A program made the translations under genes and the position numbers. A DNA stretch of 64,000 bases, from positions 4,273,501 through 4,337,500 of the forward strand of contig CP034120.1 of assembly GCA_003856375.1 (NCBI GenBank), read 5' to 3'. The notes beneath the pieces are model-generated. The model searched no databases, was not told where the DNA came from, and saw only the letters and a list, made by a program, of their open reading frames with translations. Positions 35,891-45,164 of this stretch are shown here, piece by piece. The number at the start of each line of letters is the position of its first letter. The stretch's first letter is position 1. The DNA comes from Glaciecola amylolytica (GTDB taxonomy: Bacteria; Bacteroidota; Bacteroidia; Flavobacteriales_D; Crocinitomicaceae).

Positions 35891-38800
35891 ATGAAAAGAC
35901 CACTGTTCAAGAGGGTTTGTCTGTCCGTATTGCTTGCCATGAATATGGTTTTCGCTTACGGACAGCAGGAGCAAAACCGAGCCAAAACTCCTTGTTATTT
36001 TGATGAAATGATGCTCGATCAGATCAAAAAAAATCCGGAACTACAGAACCGGATGAATGAGCGAGAGTTTTTGATCAACGATTTTATCCGGGAAAAATAC
36101 AAAGACCAGAATCCCGGAACTCCAAAGAATCTAAGCGCCAACCTGATTATTCCGGTGGTTGTTTACGTGGTTCATGAGTTTGGACCGGAGAATATTACGG
36201 ACCTTCAGGTAACCAGTCAGATTGACGCCTTGAACGACTACTTTGATCCATATGGAATTCAATTTTGTCTGGCTACTAAAAAAGGAACACAAAACCTGAC
36301 TTCGATCAGTACTCCATCAGGGATTACAAGTACGACTCCGGGGATTTTCCATTACGGGAATTCAGTTTTGACGAATCACAATGTGAATCAGCAGGCTGCA
36401 TTAACAGCTATCGGAAGCACTTTACCGGCAGATCAGTATTTGAAAATCTGGGTCGTGAAAGGAATTACATCCAGTACTTTGCCTCCGGGACAGAAAATAT
36501 TGGGTTACTCCATGCTGCCTGAATTTGCTGTGAGCACGACAGACGGAATCGTTATGTCGCATGATGCATTCGGGGATGTGGCAACTTGTTCTTGTACTAC
36601 TTTGGAACCTTATAGCCAGTTTGGTAAAATATTGGTTCATGAAGTAGGACATTACCTGGGGCTTTACCATACATTTCACGGTGGTTGTCAGGGAATGAAC
36701 GCTTCAAACTGTTCTACGGACGGAGACAGAGTGTGTGATACACCGCCTGTAAATGCGCCGAATTCCGGTTGCCCGTCCAGTTCATGGAATACGTGTAATG
36801 AATCTCCGAATTTACCGGATGATATTCACAATTACATGGACTACGTTTCTGAAGCCTGCATGACAGGTTTTACAAATGGTCAGAATGACCGGATTTTGGC
36901 GCAGATCAATTTGTTCCGTTCCAATCTGGTTAGTTCAAGCAACTTAACATATACCGGGGTGAGCTGTACAGGAGGACTTCTTTCAGACTTTACAGCCAGC
37001 AATTACAATCCATGTATCAATACATCCGTTACTTTTACTGCTATTCCAAGCCCGGGAGCAACATACTCCTGGAATTTCGGAGATGGTACAACAGGTACCG
37101 GAGTAACAACGACACATACGTATACAGGAGTTTATCAACCTGCAAGCGTTGTTTTAACGATTACTAACGGAACAAATTCCGTATCGTCTACTCGAATGGT
37201 TTTCGTTTCTCCGTGTGATCCTCTAAACAAAGATCAGGGAATCTGGTATTATGGTCAGAGAGGAGGAATGAATTTTGGTTCAGGAGCACCTGTATACAGC
37301 AATGCATCTTATATTAACAACAACTATATCGATGAAGCTTGTGCTGTACAAAGCACTACGTCAAACACCTTGTTGTTTTATACGAACGGAAGCGAAGTAT
37401 GGGACGTAAACCACAATACAATCAATACAGGAAATTTACTTAAATCAGATCTTTCTGCTCACCGCGGAGCTGTTATTGTTCAGAATCCCGGAAATGCGAA
37501 CCAATATTACCTTTTCACAAGAGACGGTGGAGCTTATGCTCCGGGTATGGCAACTACAGTACCTGGTGACGATGGATTCAGATACAACATCGTTCAGATA
37601 AATGCAGGTTTGGCAACAACAACTGCAAGCTGGAACGTTCCAATTGCACCGCCATCTGGTTTGGGTTACATGTTAGGTAACGACGGAGCAGTTATGGGAG
37701 GTGAAGGAATTGTCGCTGCAAAATCGTGCAACGGATATTGGATCATTACAACCAGTAAAAAAGGCAGTCAGTATTACATTACTATTTTCAGCCTTACTGC
37801 AAGCGGTTTAACATTCCATTCGGAAACATTATGTCCGTTCAATACTTCACAGCAATCTCTTGAAGTATCACCTGACGGAACGAAATTGGCTGTCGGATCG
37901 GGAACAAACGGTACATCTGAAACAACAGGATTGGCCGTATTCGATTTCAATATTTTTACGGGAGCACTTTCCAATCAGTTGATTTTGAATAACCACAAGT
38001 CTTACGGATTCTCTTTCAGCCCGGATTCTAAATTGGTTTATTCCAGTGGTTGGAGCAGCAGTAATTTGTACCAGTATGATTTGACAGATCCTTCACCGGG
38101 AACATCCGGAATCATTGTGTCGAATTCGGCTTCTTACGCTTGTGAAATGCAGCTTGGACCAGATAATAAATTATATCTTTCAAGCGGAACAACTTACGTT
38201 CAGGTGGTTCACCAACCAAATGTAAGAAGTTCAGTATCTAATCCGAATGCTTGTCTTTATACTCCGACAGGACCGGTTATGCAGACAACGCTTACGCACA
38301 GTATGCCTAATTTGATCGACGCGACAGGAAACTCAGCATTCTCAAACAACCTGGTTGCTACGCGTATCAACTGTTCGCAGTATTCATTTACTACGGATAT
38401 TTGTTCCAATACGTTTAGCTGGAATTTTGGTGATCCTGCATCAGGAGCATCCAACACGTCGACTTTGCAAAATCCAACGCATACTTTTTCTGCTCCGGGA
38501 ACATATACGGTTACAGTAAATGGCGGTGGAACAATCCTTTCGGTAACGGTTCAGGTTGGAGCTTCTTCAGCAATTTCCGGATCTCCTACCATTTGTTTGG
38601 CAACGAATTCTACTGGAAACTATGCATCGAACCTGCAGGCTGGACAAACAGCGTTGTGGTCGGTTTCAGGAGGCGGAATTTCAGGTCTTAACAACCAGCC
38701 GGATGTAAATGTGATCTGGACATCTTTGCCGGGAACAGTTACTTTAACGGTTACTGATGTCAATACGGGTTGTACTTCAACTTCTACGTTTGTGGTTACG

Positions 38801-40240
38801 GAAGTATGCAATACCTGTACTTGTAACTTAAATCCTGCATTTAATTACAGTATCAACACGACTACTTGTCAGGTTTCATTCAATGCTCAGCACGGCGGAA
38901 GCTCTTGCTTGCAAAATGTAACTTACAACTGGACGTTTGACGGAGCACCTGCAAGTGGAAGTAATGCAACATATACTTTCCCAACAGCAGGAGCACATGT
39001 TGTTTGTTTGACTGTGACTGCTATTGCAAATGGTCAGCTATGCTCACAACAGATTTGCCAGACGGTGGTAACAAATTGCGAACCTCCTTGTGAGTGCAAA
39101 TTGAAGCCGGAATTTAAATATTCGGTAGATGAAAAATTGTGTCTTTACTCTTTTGATGGTGCTACCGGAGGACCAAGCTGTTTGCAAAATGTAGAATACC
39201 ATTGGGATTTTGGTGATGGAACTACAGGAACCGGACAAATGCCGGATCACATTTTCACTGCAGCGGCGGTTTACAATGTTTGTTTGACGGTGATTGTTCG
39301 CAACAGTAAAGGTGACATCCTTTGCCAGGATACTTACTGCGAGGAAATTGATGTGAAATGTGCAGGTACGTGTGAGTGTAAATTGAAACCGAATTTCAAA
39401 TACACGGTAGACGAGAAAGAATGTATCTACAATTTTGAAGGATTCACCGGAGGACCGAATTGTTTGCAGTTTGTAGAATACTACTGGAGCTTTGGTGATG
39501 GTACAACTTCAGTTGGACAAAATCCGGGTCATGTTTACAGCTCACCGGGCAGCTACGAAGTATGTCTTACAGTTGTTGTTCGCGATGCTAAAGGAAAAGT
39601 AATCTGCGAAGATAAATTCTGTGATAAAGTAGACGTAAAATGTGCCGGCAGATGTGATTGTAAATTGGAGCCGGTTTACACGATGACTAAAATCGGTAGT
39701 TGTGAATTCGTCTTTACAGCTTTCTCAGGTTCTCCTTGTGTGAATATCGACGAAATCAAATGGATTGTGAATGACATCGAGGTTGGATCCGGACAGAATT
39801 TCATCTTCCAGTTCCAGGTTAATACCAGCTATACGATCTGTATGGTTGTGATCGGCAGCTTGAATACTGGTGAGAAATGTGAAGAGAAATATTGTCAGGA
39901 ATTCTTCTATACGGATTGCTATCCATTCCCGTTCTTCGGACTTAAATCAGCAGCTGTAAACGGAGAAGGAGTTTCTTCTGCACAGCAATTGGAATTGTAT
40001 CCGAACCCGACAAATAACCAGTTCCAGTTGAAATTCAAAGATTCTTTTGAAGGTGACGTAAACGTTACACTGAAATCGATGGATGGAAAAGTAATCGGAC
40101 ATTCGGTTTACAGTCGATTGGATGCAGGAAATGAACTGATTGTTCAACTTCCGGCTTCTGTTTCAGACGGATTCATCATGGTTGAAGTGAAAGCAGGAAA
40201 CCAGGTTTATACCGAAAAACTGATGATTTTGAAAAAGTAA
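35891..40240 (+). CDS. Giant T9SS-sorted M43 (pappalysin-like) metalloprotease with PKD and Cys-rich repeats
   Basis: 1449 residues. A signal peptide ending near FAYGQ; an M43 metalloprotease domain (about 75-350) with zinc motif HEVGHYLGLYH at 250-260, a downstream Cys-rich loop and the Met-turn region NYMDYVSEACM. A PKD domain (about 365-440, YSWNFGDGTTGTG) is followed by a beta-propeller-like region (about 450-830) and a second PKD (about 830-900). Four tandem 90-95-residue repeats begin at about 975, 1067, 1160 and 1254, each opening C-x-C-K/N-L-x-P. The T9SS sorting domain starts at about 1366 (LELYPNPTNNQFQLKF). Probably a surface or released protease. Ends at a strong terminator. Confidence 0.9.
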   Translation: MKRPLFKRVCLSVLLAMNMVFAYGQQEQNRAKTPCYFDEMMLDQIKKNPELQNRMNEREFLINDFIREKYKDQNPGTPKNLSANLIIPVVVYVVHEFGPENITDLQVTSQIDALNDYFDPYGIQFCLATKKGTQNLTSISTPSGITSTTPGIFHYGNSVLTNHNVNQQAALTAIGSTLPADQYLKIWVVKGITSSTLPPGQKILGYSMLPEFAVSTTDGIVMSHDAFGDVATCSCTTLEPYSQFGKILVHEVGHYLGLYHTFHGGCQGMNASNCSTDGDRVCDTPPVNAPNSGCPSSSWNTCNESPNLPDDIHNYMDYVSEACMTGFTNGQNDRILAQINLFRSNLVSSSNLTYTGVSCTGGLLSDFTASNYNPCINTSVTFTAIPSPGATYSWNFGDGTTGTGVTTTHTYTGVYQPASVVLTITNGTNSVSSTRMVFVSPCDPLNKDQGIWYYGQRGGMNFGSGAPVYSNASYINNNYIDEACAVQSTTSNTLLFYTNGSEVWDVNHNTINTGNLLKSDLSAHRGAVIVQNPGNANQYYLFTRDGGAYAPGMATTVPGDDGFRYNIVQINAGLATTTASWNVPIAPPSGLGYMLGNDGAVMGGEGIVAAKSCNGYWIITTSKKGSQYYITIFSLTASGLTFHSETLCPFNTSQQSLEVSPDGTKLAVGSGTNGTSETTGLAVFDFNIFTGALSNQLILNNHKSYGFSFSPDSKLVYSSGWSSSNLYQYDLTDPSPGTSGIIVSNSASYACEMQLGPDNKLYLSSGTTYVQVVHQPNVRSSVSNPNACLYTPTGPVMQTTLTHSMPNLIDATGNSAFSNNLVATRINCSQYSFTTDICSNTFSWNFGDPASGASNTSTLQNPTHTFSAPGTYTVTVNGGGTILSVTVQVGASSAISGSPTICLATNSTGNYASNLQAGQTALWSVSGGGISGLNNQPDVNVIWTSLPGTVTLTVTDVNTGCTSTSTFVVTEVCNTCTCNLNPAFNYSINTTTCQVSFNAQHGGSSCLQNVTYNWTFDGAPASGSNATYTFPTAGAHVVCLTVTAIANGQLCSQQICQTVVTNCEPPCECKLKPEFKYSVDEKLCLYSFDGATGGPSCLQNVEYHWDFGDGTTGTGQMPDHIFTAAAVYNVCLTVIVRNSKGDILCQDTYCEEIDVKCAGTCECKLKPNFKYTVDEKECIYNFEGFTGGPNCLQFVEYYWSFGDGTTSVGQNPGHVYSSPGSYEVCLTVVVRDAKGKVICEDKFCDKVDVKCAGRCDCKLEPVYTMTKIGSCEFVFTAFSGSPCVNIDEIKWIVNDIEVGSGQNFIFQFQVNTSYTICMVVIGSLNTGEKCEEKYCQEFFYTDCYPFPFFGLKSAAVNGEGVSSAQQLELYPNPTNNQFQLKFKDSFEGDVNVTLKSMDGKVIGHSVYSRLDAGNELIVQLPASVSDGFIMVEVKAGNQVYTEKLMILKK

Positions 40241-40267
40241 ATCAGACAGATTGATTATTGATAATCA

Positions 40268-40299
40268 GAACGCCCGCTTTATGCGGGCGTTCGTTTTTT
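40268..40299 (+). terminator. Rho-independent terminator after the M43 protease gene
   Basis: Perfect 10-bp GC-rich stem GAACGCCCGC/GCGGGCGTTC with loop TTTAT, followed by GTTTTTT. Confidence 0.94.
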
Positions 40300-40391
40300 A
40301 GACTCTGAGGTAAGGTTTCCAATTCTATCAGAGATTTGATAAGTTTATCGCAATTCCTTAAATTCGAAAAGTATTTGCATTTTAGAATTCT

Positions 40392-40754
40392 ATGAGCACA
40401 TCTCCCACACACGACGCGCGCATTGCAAAAATGATCTTTGCTTCCGTTTATCCGCATTATGTCACAAAAGTTGAAAAAAAGGGTAGAACAGTGCAGGAAT
40501 TGCAGCAAGTCATTCAATGGCTTACCGGATTTGATGCAGCGAAACTGCAGGATTTGATCGATCAAAAAGTCACTTTTGAATCATTTTTTGAGCAGGCTGA
40601 CCTGAATCCGAATGCTGAACTGATCACAGGAGTAATTTGCGGTTACCGGATCGAGGAAATTGAAAATCCACTGACCAAAAAAGCGCGCTACCTCGATAAA
40701 TTGGTTGATGAACTTGCCAAAGGCAGAAAAATGGAGAAGATCCTGCGGGCTTAG
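40392..40754 (+). CDS. DUF2200 family protein
   Basis: A 120-residue cytoplasmic protein. It matches the DUF2200 pattern: [22 protein letters not shown] near the N-terminus, VIQWLTGFD, then [20 protein letters not shown] and a basic C-terminus with [17 protein letters not shown]. The family has no established function. A 57-bp gap separates it from the LRR gene on the same strand. Confidence 0.82.
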   Translation: MSTSPTHDARIAKMIFASVYPHYVTKVEKKGRTVQELQQVIQWLTGFDAAKLQDLIDQKVTFESFFEQADLNPNAELITGVICGYRIEEIENPLTKKARYLDKLVDELAKGRKMEKILRA

Positions 40755-40811
40755 TCATTTGTACTCCTCATCTCAATAAATAAGCTATTTTGGTACTTAA
40801 AATGGCTGCTC

Positions 40812-41498
40812 ATGATCGACGCGGAATTAAAGAAGAAATTGCAAAGCTCCAATCCGGAGGAAGTTGAGCTGGGTTTGCTGCAGGGAAGCAATTCTCCGGA
40901 TATTGCGCCAATCATTGATTTGTTCGAATCCATCTGGAGCATGACTTATGCCGGTAGTTCTGACCCTGAATTCAGCGATATCCAAAAAGGCAGTTTATCC
41001 GGGAAAATAGCGCTCATGAACGAGCAGGAGGATTTGATTCCGGGAGAATTGTCTGAAGTAGGAGAAGTGACTGAATTGGATTTGGGTGGTTTTCCGGAAG
41101 CCATACTTTTTCCGGAACTCTTACGATACAGGAAACTACAAAAACTTCAGCTTTGGGAGAATGAGGTGAAAGTTTTACCGGCTGCATTTTTTGAATTAGC
41201 TCATTTGAACCAACTCTATCTGTCTTGCAACCTGGAAGAACTTCCACCCCTTGTGGAGAAACTGCAGCAATTAAGGATTCTGTCATTACCGGGGAATAAA
41301 ATCAGGCAAATTCCGTCAAGTATTCAAACATTGAGCAAACTGGAAGAACTGGATCTGAGCAATAATCAATTGACAGATCTACCTGTTTTTTTATCCGAAT
41401 TACCGAGTTTAAAGAAGCTATTCGTTCATGGAAACCCGGAGTTGGTATTGACTGAAACAGAAATCTATCGGAAAAAAGGAATTGAGTTGATGGTTTGA
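40812..41498 (+). CDS. Leucine-rich repeat protein
   Basis: A 228-residue cytoplasmic protein without a signal peptide. The first 90 residues are helical and unrecognised. About five LRRs follow (about 95-215), e.g. LQKLQLWENEVKVLP, LRILSLPGNKIRQIPSSI and LEELDLSNNQLTDLP, the short bacterial type with L-P ends. LRRs serve as protein-binding scaffolds; partner unknown. Possibly co-transcribed with the DUF2200 gene. It converges on the acetyltransferase gene with only 20 bp between stops. Confidence 0.8.
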   Translation: MIDAELKKKLQSSNPEEVELGLLQGSNSPDIAPIIDLFESIWSMTYAGSSDPEFSDIQKGSLSGKIALMNEQEDLIPGELSEVGEVTELDLGGFPEAILFPELLRYRKLQKLQLWENEVKVLPAAFFELAHLNQLYLSCNLEELPPLVEKLQQLRILSLPGNKIRQIPSSIQTLSKLEELDLSNNQLTDLPVFLSELPSLKKLFVHGNPELVLTETEIYRKKGIELMV

Positions 41499-41518
41499 TT
41501 ATTTCGAATGTCGTCTGT

Positions 41519-42145
41519 TTAATAAGCATTCATGAGTTCCTGAAATTTGCTGACGAAAAGCCCTACATGATAACCATCCATTAAACCATGATGCGCATGA
41601 ATGGAAACGGGCATAATCGCTTTTCCGTTTTCCCAAAGTACTTTCCCGAAGGAGATTTTGGGAGAACTATCCGCAAATGAAAAACTTCGGGCATGTGAAA
41701 GTGCTGTGAAATGTAACCACGGAACAGCCGAAAAATGAATCACATTTTCCCCTGAAACAGCAGGAACTAAACCTTTTTCACTTCTGACACGGGCAATTAC
41801 CTCGGTTGCCTTGGCATAAAACAAGTGCTCGTCTTCTTCATAATCCATGTAGGCAAAACCAAAAGTTCCGTCTTCTCTGTTAATGGTCGGTGAAGCATTT
41901 ATCCGGTCAAAAACGAATACTTTTCCATTAATAATCCGATAGCGGAATTCCTCTGTTTCGTTCGCCGCTTTCAATGCTTTGTGGAGATAGAGCAAGAAAA
42001 AGGAAAGAGAACTGTTTTTTGCAAAGTTATAGGCCTTTGTAACCTCAATATTCACAGTCACACCGAAGAATGGTTCTTCAAATTGACAAAAGAACTCAAA
42101 ATGTTCCTTTCTTTTCCAGTCAGCTATAGCTAGTTCTCTTTTCAT
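41519..42145 (-). CDS. Chloramphenicol acetyltransferase-like protein (type A CAT fold)
   Basis: A 208-residue acyl-CoA acetyltransferase of the CAT/E2p fold. The catalytic motif HHxxxDG is present as HAHHGLMDGYH near residue 186, and the N-terminus (DWKRKEHFEFFCQFEEPFFG) is typical of the family. Many chromosomal members have not been shown to confer drug resistance, so the substrate is left open. The ATG overlaps the stop of the upstream HAD gene (ATGA), a two-gene operon divergent from a Crp/Fnr regulator. Confidence 0.85.
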   Translation of the reverse strand: MKRELAIADWKRKEHFEFFCQFEEPFFGVTVNIEVTKAYNFAKNSSLSFFLLYLHKALKAANETEEFRYRIINGKVFVFDRINASPTINREDGTFGFAYMDYEEDEHLFYAKATEVIARVRSEKGLVPAVSGENVIHFSAVPWLHFTALSHARSFSFADSSPKISFGKVLWENGKAIMPVSIHAHHGLMDGYHVGLFVSKFQELMNAY

Positions 42146-42834
42146 ATTAAGTGTTTTATGATTTCTTCTATGGAGTTCAATTTCAGGAACCTTTCGTGTT
42201 TCAAATCTGTCGGATGTTCCTCATGCGACCAGGTTATATGATAAGGGATGTGTGCGGCCAATGCGCCTGTTTCCAATACCGGCAAAACATCCGACTTTAG
42301 TGAATTACCCAGCATTAGGAAATGTTCCGGTGCGCAATCCAGCTGCTTCATTAGTTTTTCATAATCAGACACTTTCTTGTCGCTCATGATTTCGATGTGA
42401 TGAAAATAAGTGAGCAACCCTGATTTTTTGAGCTTGCGTTCCTGATCCAGTAAGTCGCCTTTCGTAGCAATAACCAAGCGGTATTTTCCATTTAAGCTTT
42501 TCAATGTTTCTTCTACTCCGGGCAATAACTCAATGGGTTTTTCAAGCAATTCATGCCCGAGTTCAAGAACTTTGGTGATCAATTTCAGAGAAGCCGTTCC
42601 ATCACTTACCCTCACAATTGTTTCCATCATGCACAACATAAATCCTTTGATTCCATAACCATAAAGATTCAGATTCTTCATTTCAGTTTTGAATAGTTCC
42701 TGAGAAACACTGTGCTGTGGCAAATAATCTTCCAATAATCTGCAAAATTGCTTTTCTGCCTCCTGAAAATAGGGCTCATTCATCCACAAAGTGTCATCAG
42801 CATCAAAAGCAATTGTTTTTATGTTTTCAATCAT
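42142..42834 (-). CDS. HAD superfamily hydrolase
   Basis: A 230-residue phosphatase-type HAD protein. Motif I is FDADDTLW (nucleophile D11, acid D13), motif II LVIATKG, a lysine in SDKKVSDYEKL, and motif IV in FLMLGNSLKSDV. The helical cap lies between about 20 and 90. The frame is open upstream to 42915, but MIENIKTIAFDADDTLW at 42834 is the natural start and leaves a proper divergent promoter region. Substrate unknown. Coupled by ATGA overlap to the CAT-like gene. Confidence 0.88.
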   Translation of the reverse strand: MIENIKTIAFDADDTLWMNEPYFQEAEKQFCRLLEDYLPQHSVSQELFKTEMKNLNLYGYGIKGFMLCMMETIVRVSDGTASLKLITKVLELGHELLEKPIELLPGVEETLKSLNGKYRLVIATKGDLLDQERKLKKSGLLTYFHHIEIMSDKKVSDYEKLMKQLDCAPEHFLMLGNSLKSDVLPVLETGALAAHIPYHITWSHEEHPTDLKHERFLKLNSIEEIIKHLI

Positions 42835-42881
42835 TTTATCTAATTTTCTGCAAATTTGAGATTGAATATTTATTTGATAAA

Positions 42882-42893
42882 GGACATTTGTCC
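42882..42893. promoter_or_regulatory. Candidate operator GGACA-TT-TGTCC
   Basis: A perfect 5+5 inverted repeat between the divergent HAD and Crp/Fnr genes, 10 bp before the Crp/Fnr ATG at 42903. Position and symmetry fit autoregulation by the adjacent dimeric regulator. Only two bases separate the arms and no second copy was found, so this is tentative. Confidence 0.3.
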
Positions 42894-42902
42894 CGGGAAA
42901 GC

Positions 42903-43469
42903 ATGTTAAGAACAAATCAATCCTTTTTGGCTTACATTGAACAGCTCTATGAGCAGCAAAACTCCGTGGGCGAAATCTCGGTAAAATCGTTTCGTGCCGG
43001 GCAGAGATTGCTCAATCAGGGAGAACAATCGTATCACATTATGCTCATAAAGGAAGGAGTTGCCAAATGTTTTCTGACGGAAGAAAATGATAAGGAATAC
43101 ATCCTTGAATTTTTAGGAAGTGGTGAGATTATCGGTGAAATTGAAGCTATTCGAAACATTTCATGCCTGTGTAACATCGAAGCGATGACTGCTGTTTCTG
43201 TCTATTCTTTTCACAAAGAAACCTTTTCCCGATTGCTGAAAAAGGATATTCAGTTAAACAACCTGCTCATTGAAGCATTTGCCGAACGGATTATCAATAC
43301 TTCGAGCCGGGCATCCTTTCAGCAATTGTATACGATAGAACACAGTTTGTCGAAATTACTGGAACTTCAATCCAGGCAGGATTTGAGCTTATCTAAAGAG
43401 GATATGGCTTCCTATCTGGGAATTACATTGAGAAGCCTTAACCGGGCTCTGGAGAACTTAAAACACTAG
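42903..43469 (+). CDS. Crp/Fnr family transcriptional regulator
   Basis: 188 residues from ATG 42903; the frame extends upstream across the divergent gene, but that part is a shadow. The cyclic-nucleotide-binding-like beta barrel is at about 22-115 (FRAGQRLLNQGEQSYHIMLI, GSGEIIGEIEAI), then a dimerisation helix and a C-terminal HTH (LSKEDMASYLGITLRSLNRALENL). No Fe-S cysteines as in FNR, and the cAMP-contact residues are not conserved, so the ligand is unknown. Divergent to HAD-CAT across 68 bp, it is likely to regulate them. Confidence 0.9.
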   Translation: MLRTNQSFLAYIEQLYEQQNSVGEISVKSFRAGQRLLNQGEQSYHIMLIKEGVAKCFLTEENDKEYILEFLGSGEIIGEIEAIRNISCLCNIEAMTAVSVYSFHKETFSRLLKKDIQLNNLLIEAFAERIINTSSRASFQQLYTIEHSLSKLLELQSRQDLSLSKEDMASYLGITLRSLNRALENLKH

Positions 43470-43483
43470 AAAAAGTGCGACAT

Positions 43484-43521
43484 AAAAAGAGGGGACGCGA
43501 TGCATCGTGTCCCCTCTTTTT
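43484..43521. terminator. Bidirectional terminator between crp-like and SIMPL genes
   Basis: A 38-bp near-perfect palindrome: arms AAAAAGAGGGGACGCGATG and its complement with one G-U pair. Flanking A and T runs allow termination on both strands, for the two convergent genes. Confidence 0.9.
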
Positions 43522-43546
43522 AGAATGTATTGTATCAACTATTTTC

Positions 43547-44263
43547 TTAATCAATAAACCAAACCAGTGTTACTGACTCCTGTAGTTCGATTTCCTGTGG
43601 AGCAAAACGCAAATCCGCACCATCTGAAAGTCCAGCCTCTGCAAACATTCTGTTGTCTGCTGATTTGTAGTAAACCGGTGGTCCGTAACTTTCACTTCCG
43701 TAAATGATTGACTTAACTGCTCCCATTTTCACGCCTGCCGCTGTAGAAAGGTTAGTCGCTTTTTTACGTGCATCAGCTACCGCTTTAGCCTGAAGTTCAG
43801 CTTCTGTTTTTTCACGTAGTGCATCAGAAAGGTAAAAACCAATGTTGAAATCGATCGGATCTTTTGCCTCTGAGAAACGTGCTGCAATTTTCTGCAAAGT
43901 TGCCTGACTGTAAGCAAATTTAACCGTCAGGTTTTGAGAAACCACGTAACCGCTGTCAATTGCACCATTCTGACGGTAAACTCTGTTTTTAGAAGCAGAA
44001 TAGTTGGTTGTTTTCACATCTGATTCCTGAAACCCGAGCTGCTTCAGAATTTTCAAAAATTGCTGAGTTTGATCACCGATTGCTTTCGTGGCATCTGCCA
44101 TGTTCATTTTCACAGACGAAAGATGAATGTTCAGCTCTGTCATATCGGGAACAATAGAACCTTTGGAAGTTCCATTTACAGTAACTGTAGGTTTCGAAGC
44201 GTTTTCTGTCTGTCCGAACAATGTTCCTGAAGTCAGGAATAAAAATAAAATGAGCTTTTTCAT
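43547..44263 (-). CDS. SIMPL domain (DUF541) exported protein
   Basis: 238 residues from ATG 44263 (an upstream in-frame TTG adds two). Signal peptide MKKLILFLFLTSGTLFGQ. The remainder is one SIMPL/DUF541 domain: VTVNGTSKGSIVPDMTELNI at the start, VVSQNLTVKFAY, KAVADARKKATNLSTAAGVK and the closing VTLVWFID. Members are periplasmic or outer-membrane proteins; E. coli YggE is linked to oxidative stress, though no mechanism is settled. Single gene. Confidence 0.9.
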   Translation of the reverse strand: MKKLILFLFLTSGTLFGQTENASKPTVTVNGTSKGSIVPDMTELNIHLSSVKMNMADATKAIGDQTQQFLKILKQLGFQESDVKTTNYSASKNRVYRQNGAIDSGYVVSQNLTVKFAYSQATLQKIAARFSEAKDPIDFNIGFYLSDALREKTEAELQAKAVADARKKATNLSTAAGVKMGAVKSIIYGSESYGPPVYYKSADNRMFAEAGLSDGADLRFAPQEIELQESVTLVWFID

Positions 44264-44555
44264 GATCAATTTTTGTTTGTGTTAATATAAATGTACTGAT
44301 CAATAAGCAAGACCTGTGCCAATTCAGGCGGAAACTTTGAGGATAAAAAACAAAAAAACTTAAAAAAAGCTTTTCAATCAGGGTAAAAAGCAGAGTATCA
44401 GAGTATCAGTGATGAGCGAAATTTTCCAATTTTTGGAGGAGAATCCGGAGGAAATTGTGAGGATTTCCTTTGTTTCTTCTTTCAATACGCTTTTGTGAAC
44501 CTAATGTCAGAGATTTCTAACTATTTGATGGAGGATTTAAATTCACTAGAAAACT

Positions 44556-45161
44556 TTATTTCTTTGGTTTAGGTGCTTTGGATAAGTACATCTTGATATC
44601 CTGCCGTAAAATTTTCATTGCTGTCTCTCTTGTTATAAGAAGTTTGCTATCCTGTGGAATAGAAGTATACTGAAACCAATAATTATTTTCATTTAAGGGA
44701 AATATATTTTCAGGAAGCTCATTTATTCTAACAAAATTCGGATGCCCGCTTGGTGTCTCTTCACATGATATATACGATACGCCATTATTACTTTTCATAG
44801 TCATATCTTTTCTGTGATTAATTGATGGAAACAAATCATGCCCCTCAATGTATAGAAATCCAAAGTTTGACTTTCTGGAATAGGCGGAAAGAACAATATA
44901 ATGTACAGAATCTACTTTGAACAAACAGTTATCATATAACCAATCATATCCTGCATTTTTCAACTCCTCCATAATGATAGGTACAACATCATTTAATCTA
45001 AGCCAGTCAGTTGATACAAATGGAGTTCCCAAATTTGGATTCTTTCCTTTTGAATAATAATCATAATAATTGCTAGTATCAACTTTAAGATTGATGTCCT
45101 CCTGTCCAAAAGCTATGTTCCTAATAAAAAGAAGTATAAAAATGATAGTGTTTTTCATCAT
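44556..45161 (-). CDS. Exported protein of unknown function
   Basis: About 201 residues. Starts at one of two adjacent ATGs (45161 or 45158). A signal peptide (MKNTIIFILLFIRNIAFGQ) is followed by a mixed alpha/beta protein with YDWLYDNCLFKVDSVHYIVL and an aromatic-rich C-terminal half. No known family recognised. It is more AT-rich than genes left of 44 kb, like the NACHT gene next to it, and may be part of the same acquired segment. Its signal peptide argues against it being a cytoplasmic partner of that protein. Confidence 0.6.
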   Translation of the reverse strand: MMKNTIIFILLFIRNIAFGQEDINLKVDTSNYYDYYSKGKNPNLGTPFVSTDWLRLNDVVPIIMEELKNAGYDWLYDNCLFKVDSVHYIVLSAYSRKSNFGFLYIEGHDLFPSINHRKDMTMKSNNGVSYISCEETPSGHPNFVRINELPENIFPLNENNYWFQYTSIPQDSKLLITRETAMKILRQDIKMYLSKAPKPKK

Positions 45162-45164
45162 CAA

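Noticed and set aside
41519-42145. Antibiotic resistance gene (chloramphenicol acetyltransferase)
   Set aside because: The CAT fold and HHxxxDG motif are clear, but this is a chromosomal gene in an operon with a HAD hydrolase; resistance cannot be claimed from the fold.
44412-44498. 28-codon frame beginning MSEIFQFLEENPEEIV in the gap after the SIMPL gene
   Set aside because: Too short, no promoter or ribosome site; low-complexity surroundings. Could be a gene relic but cannot be supported.
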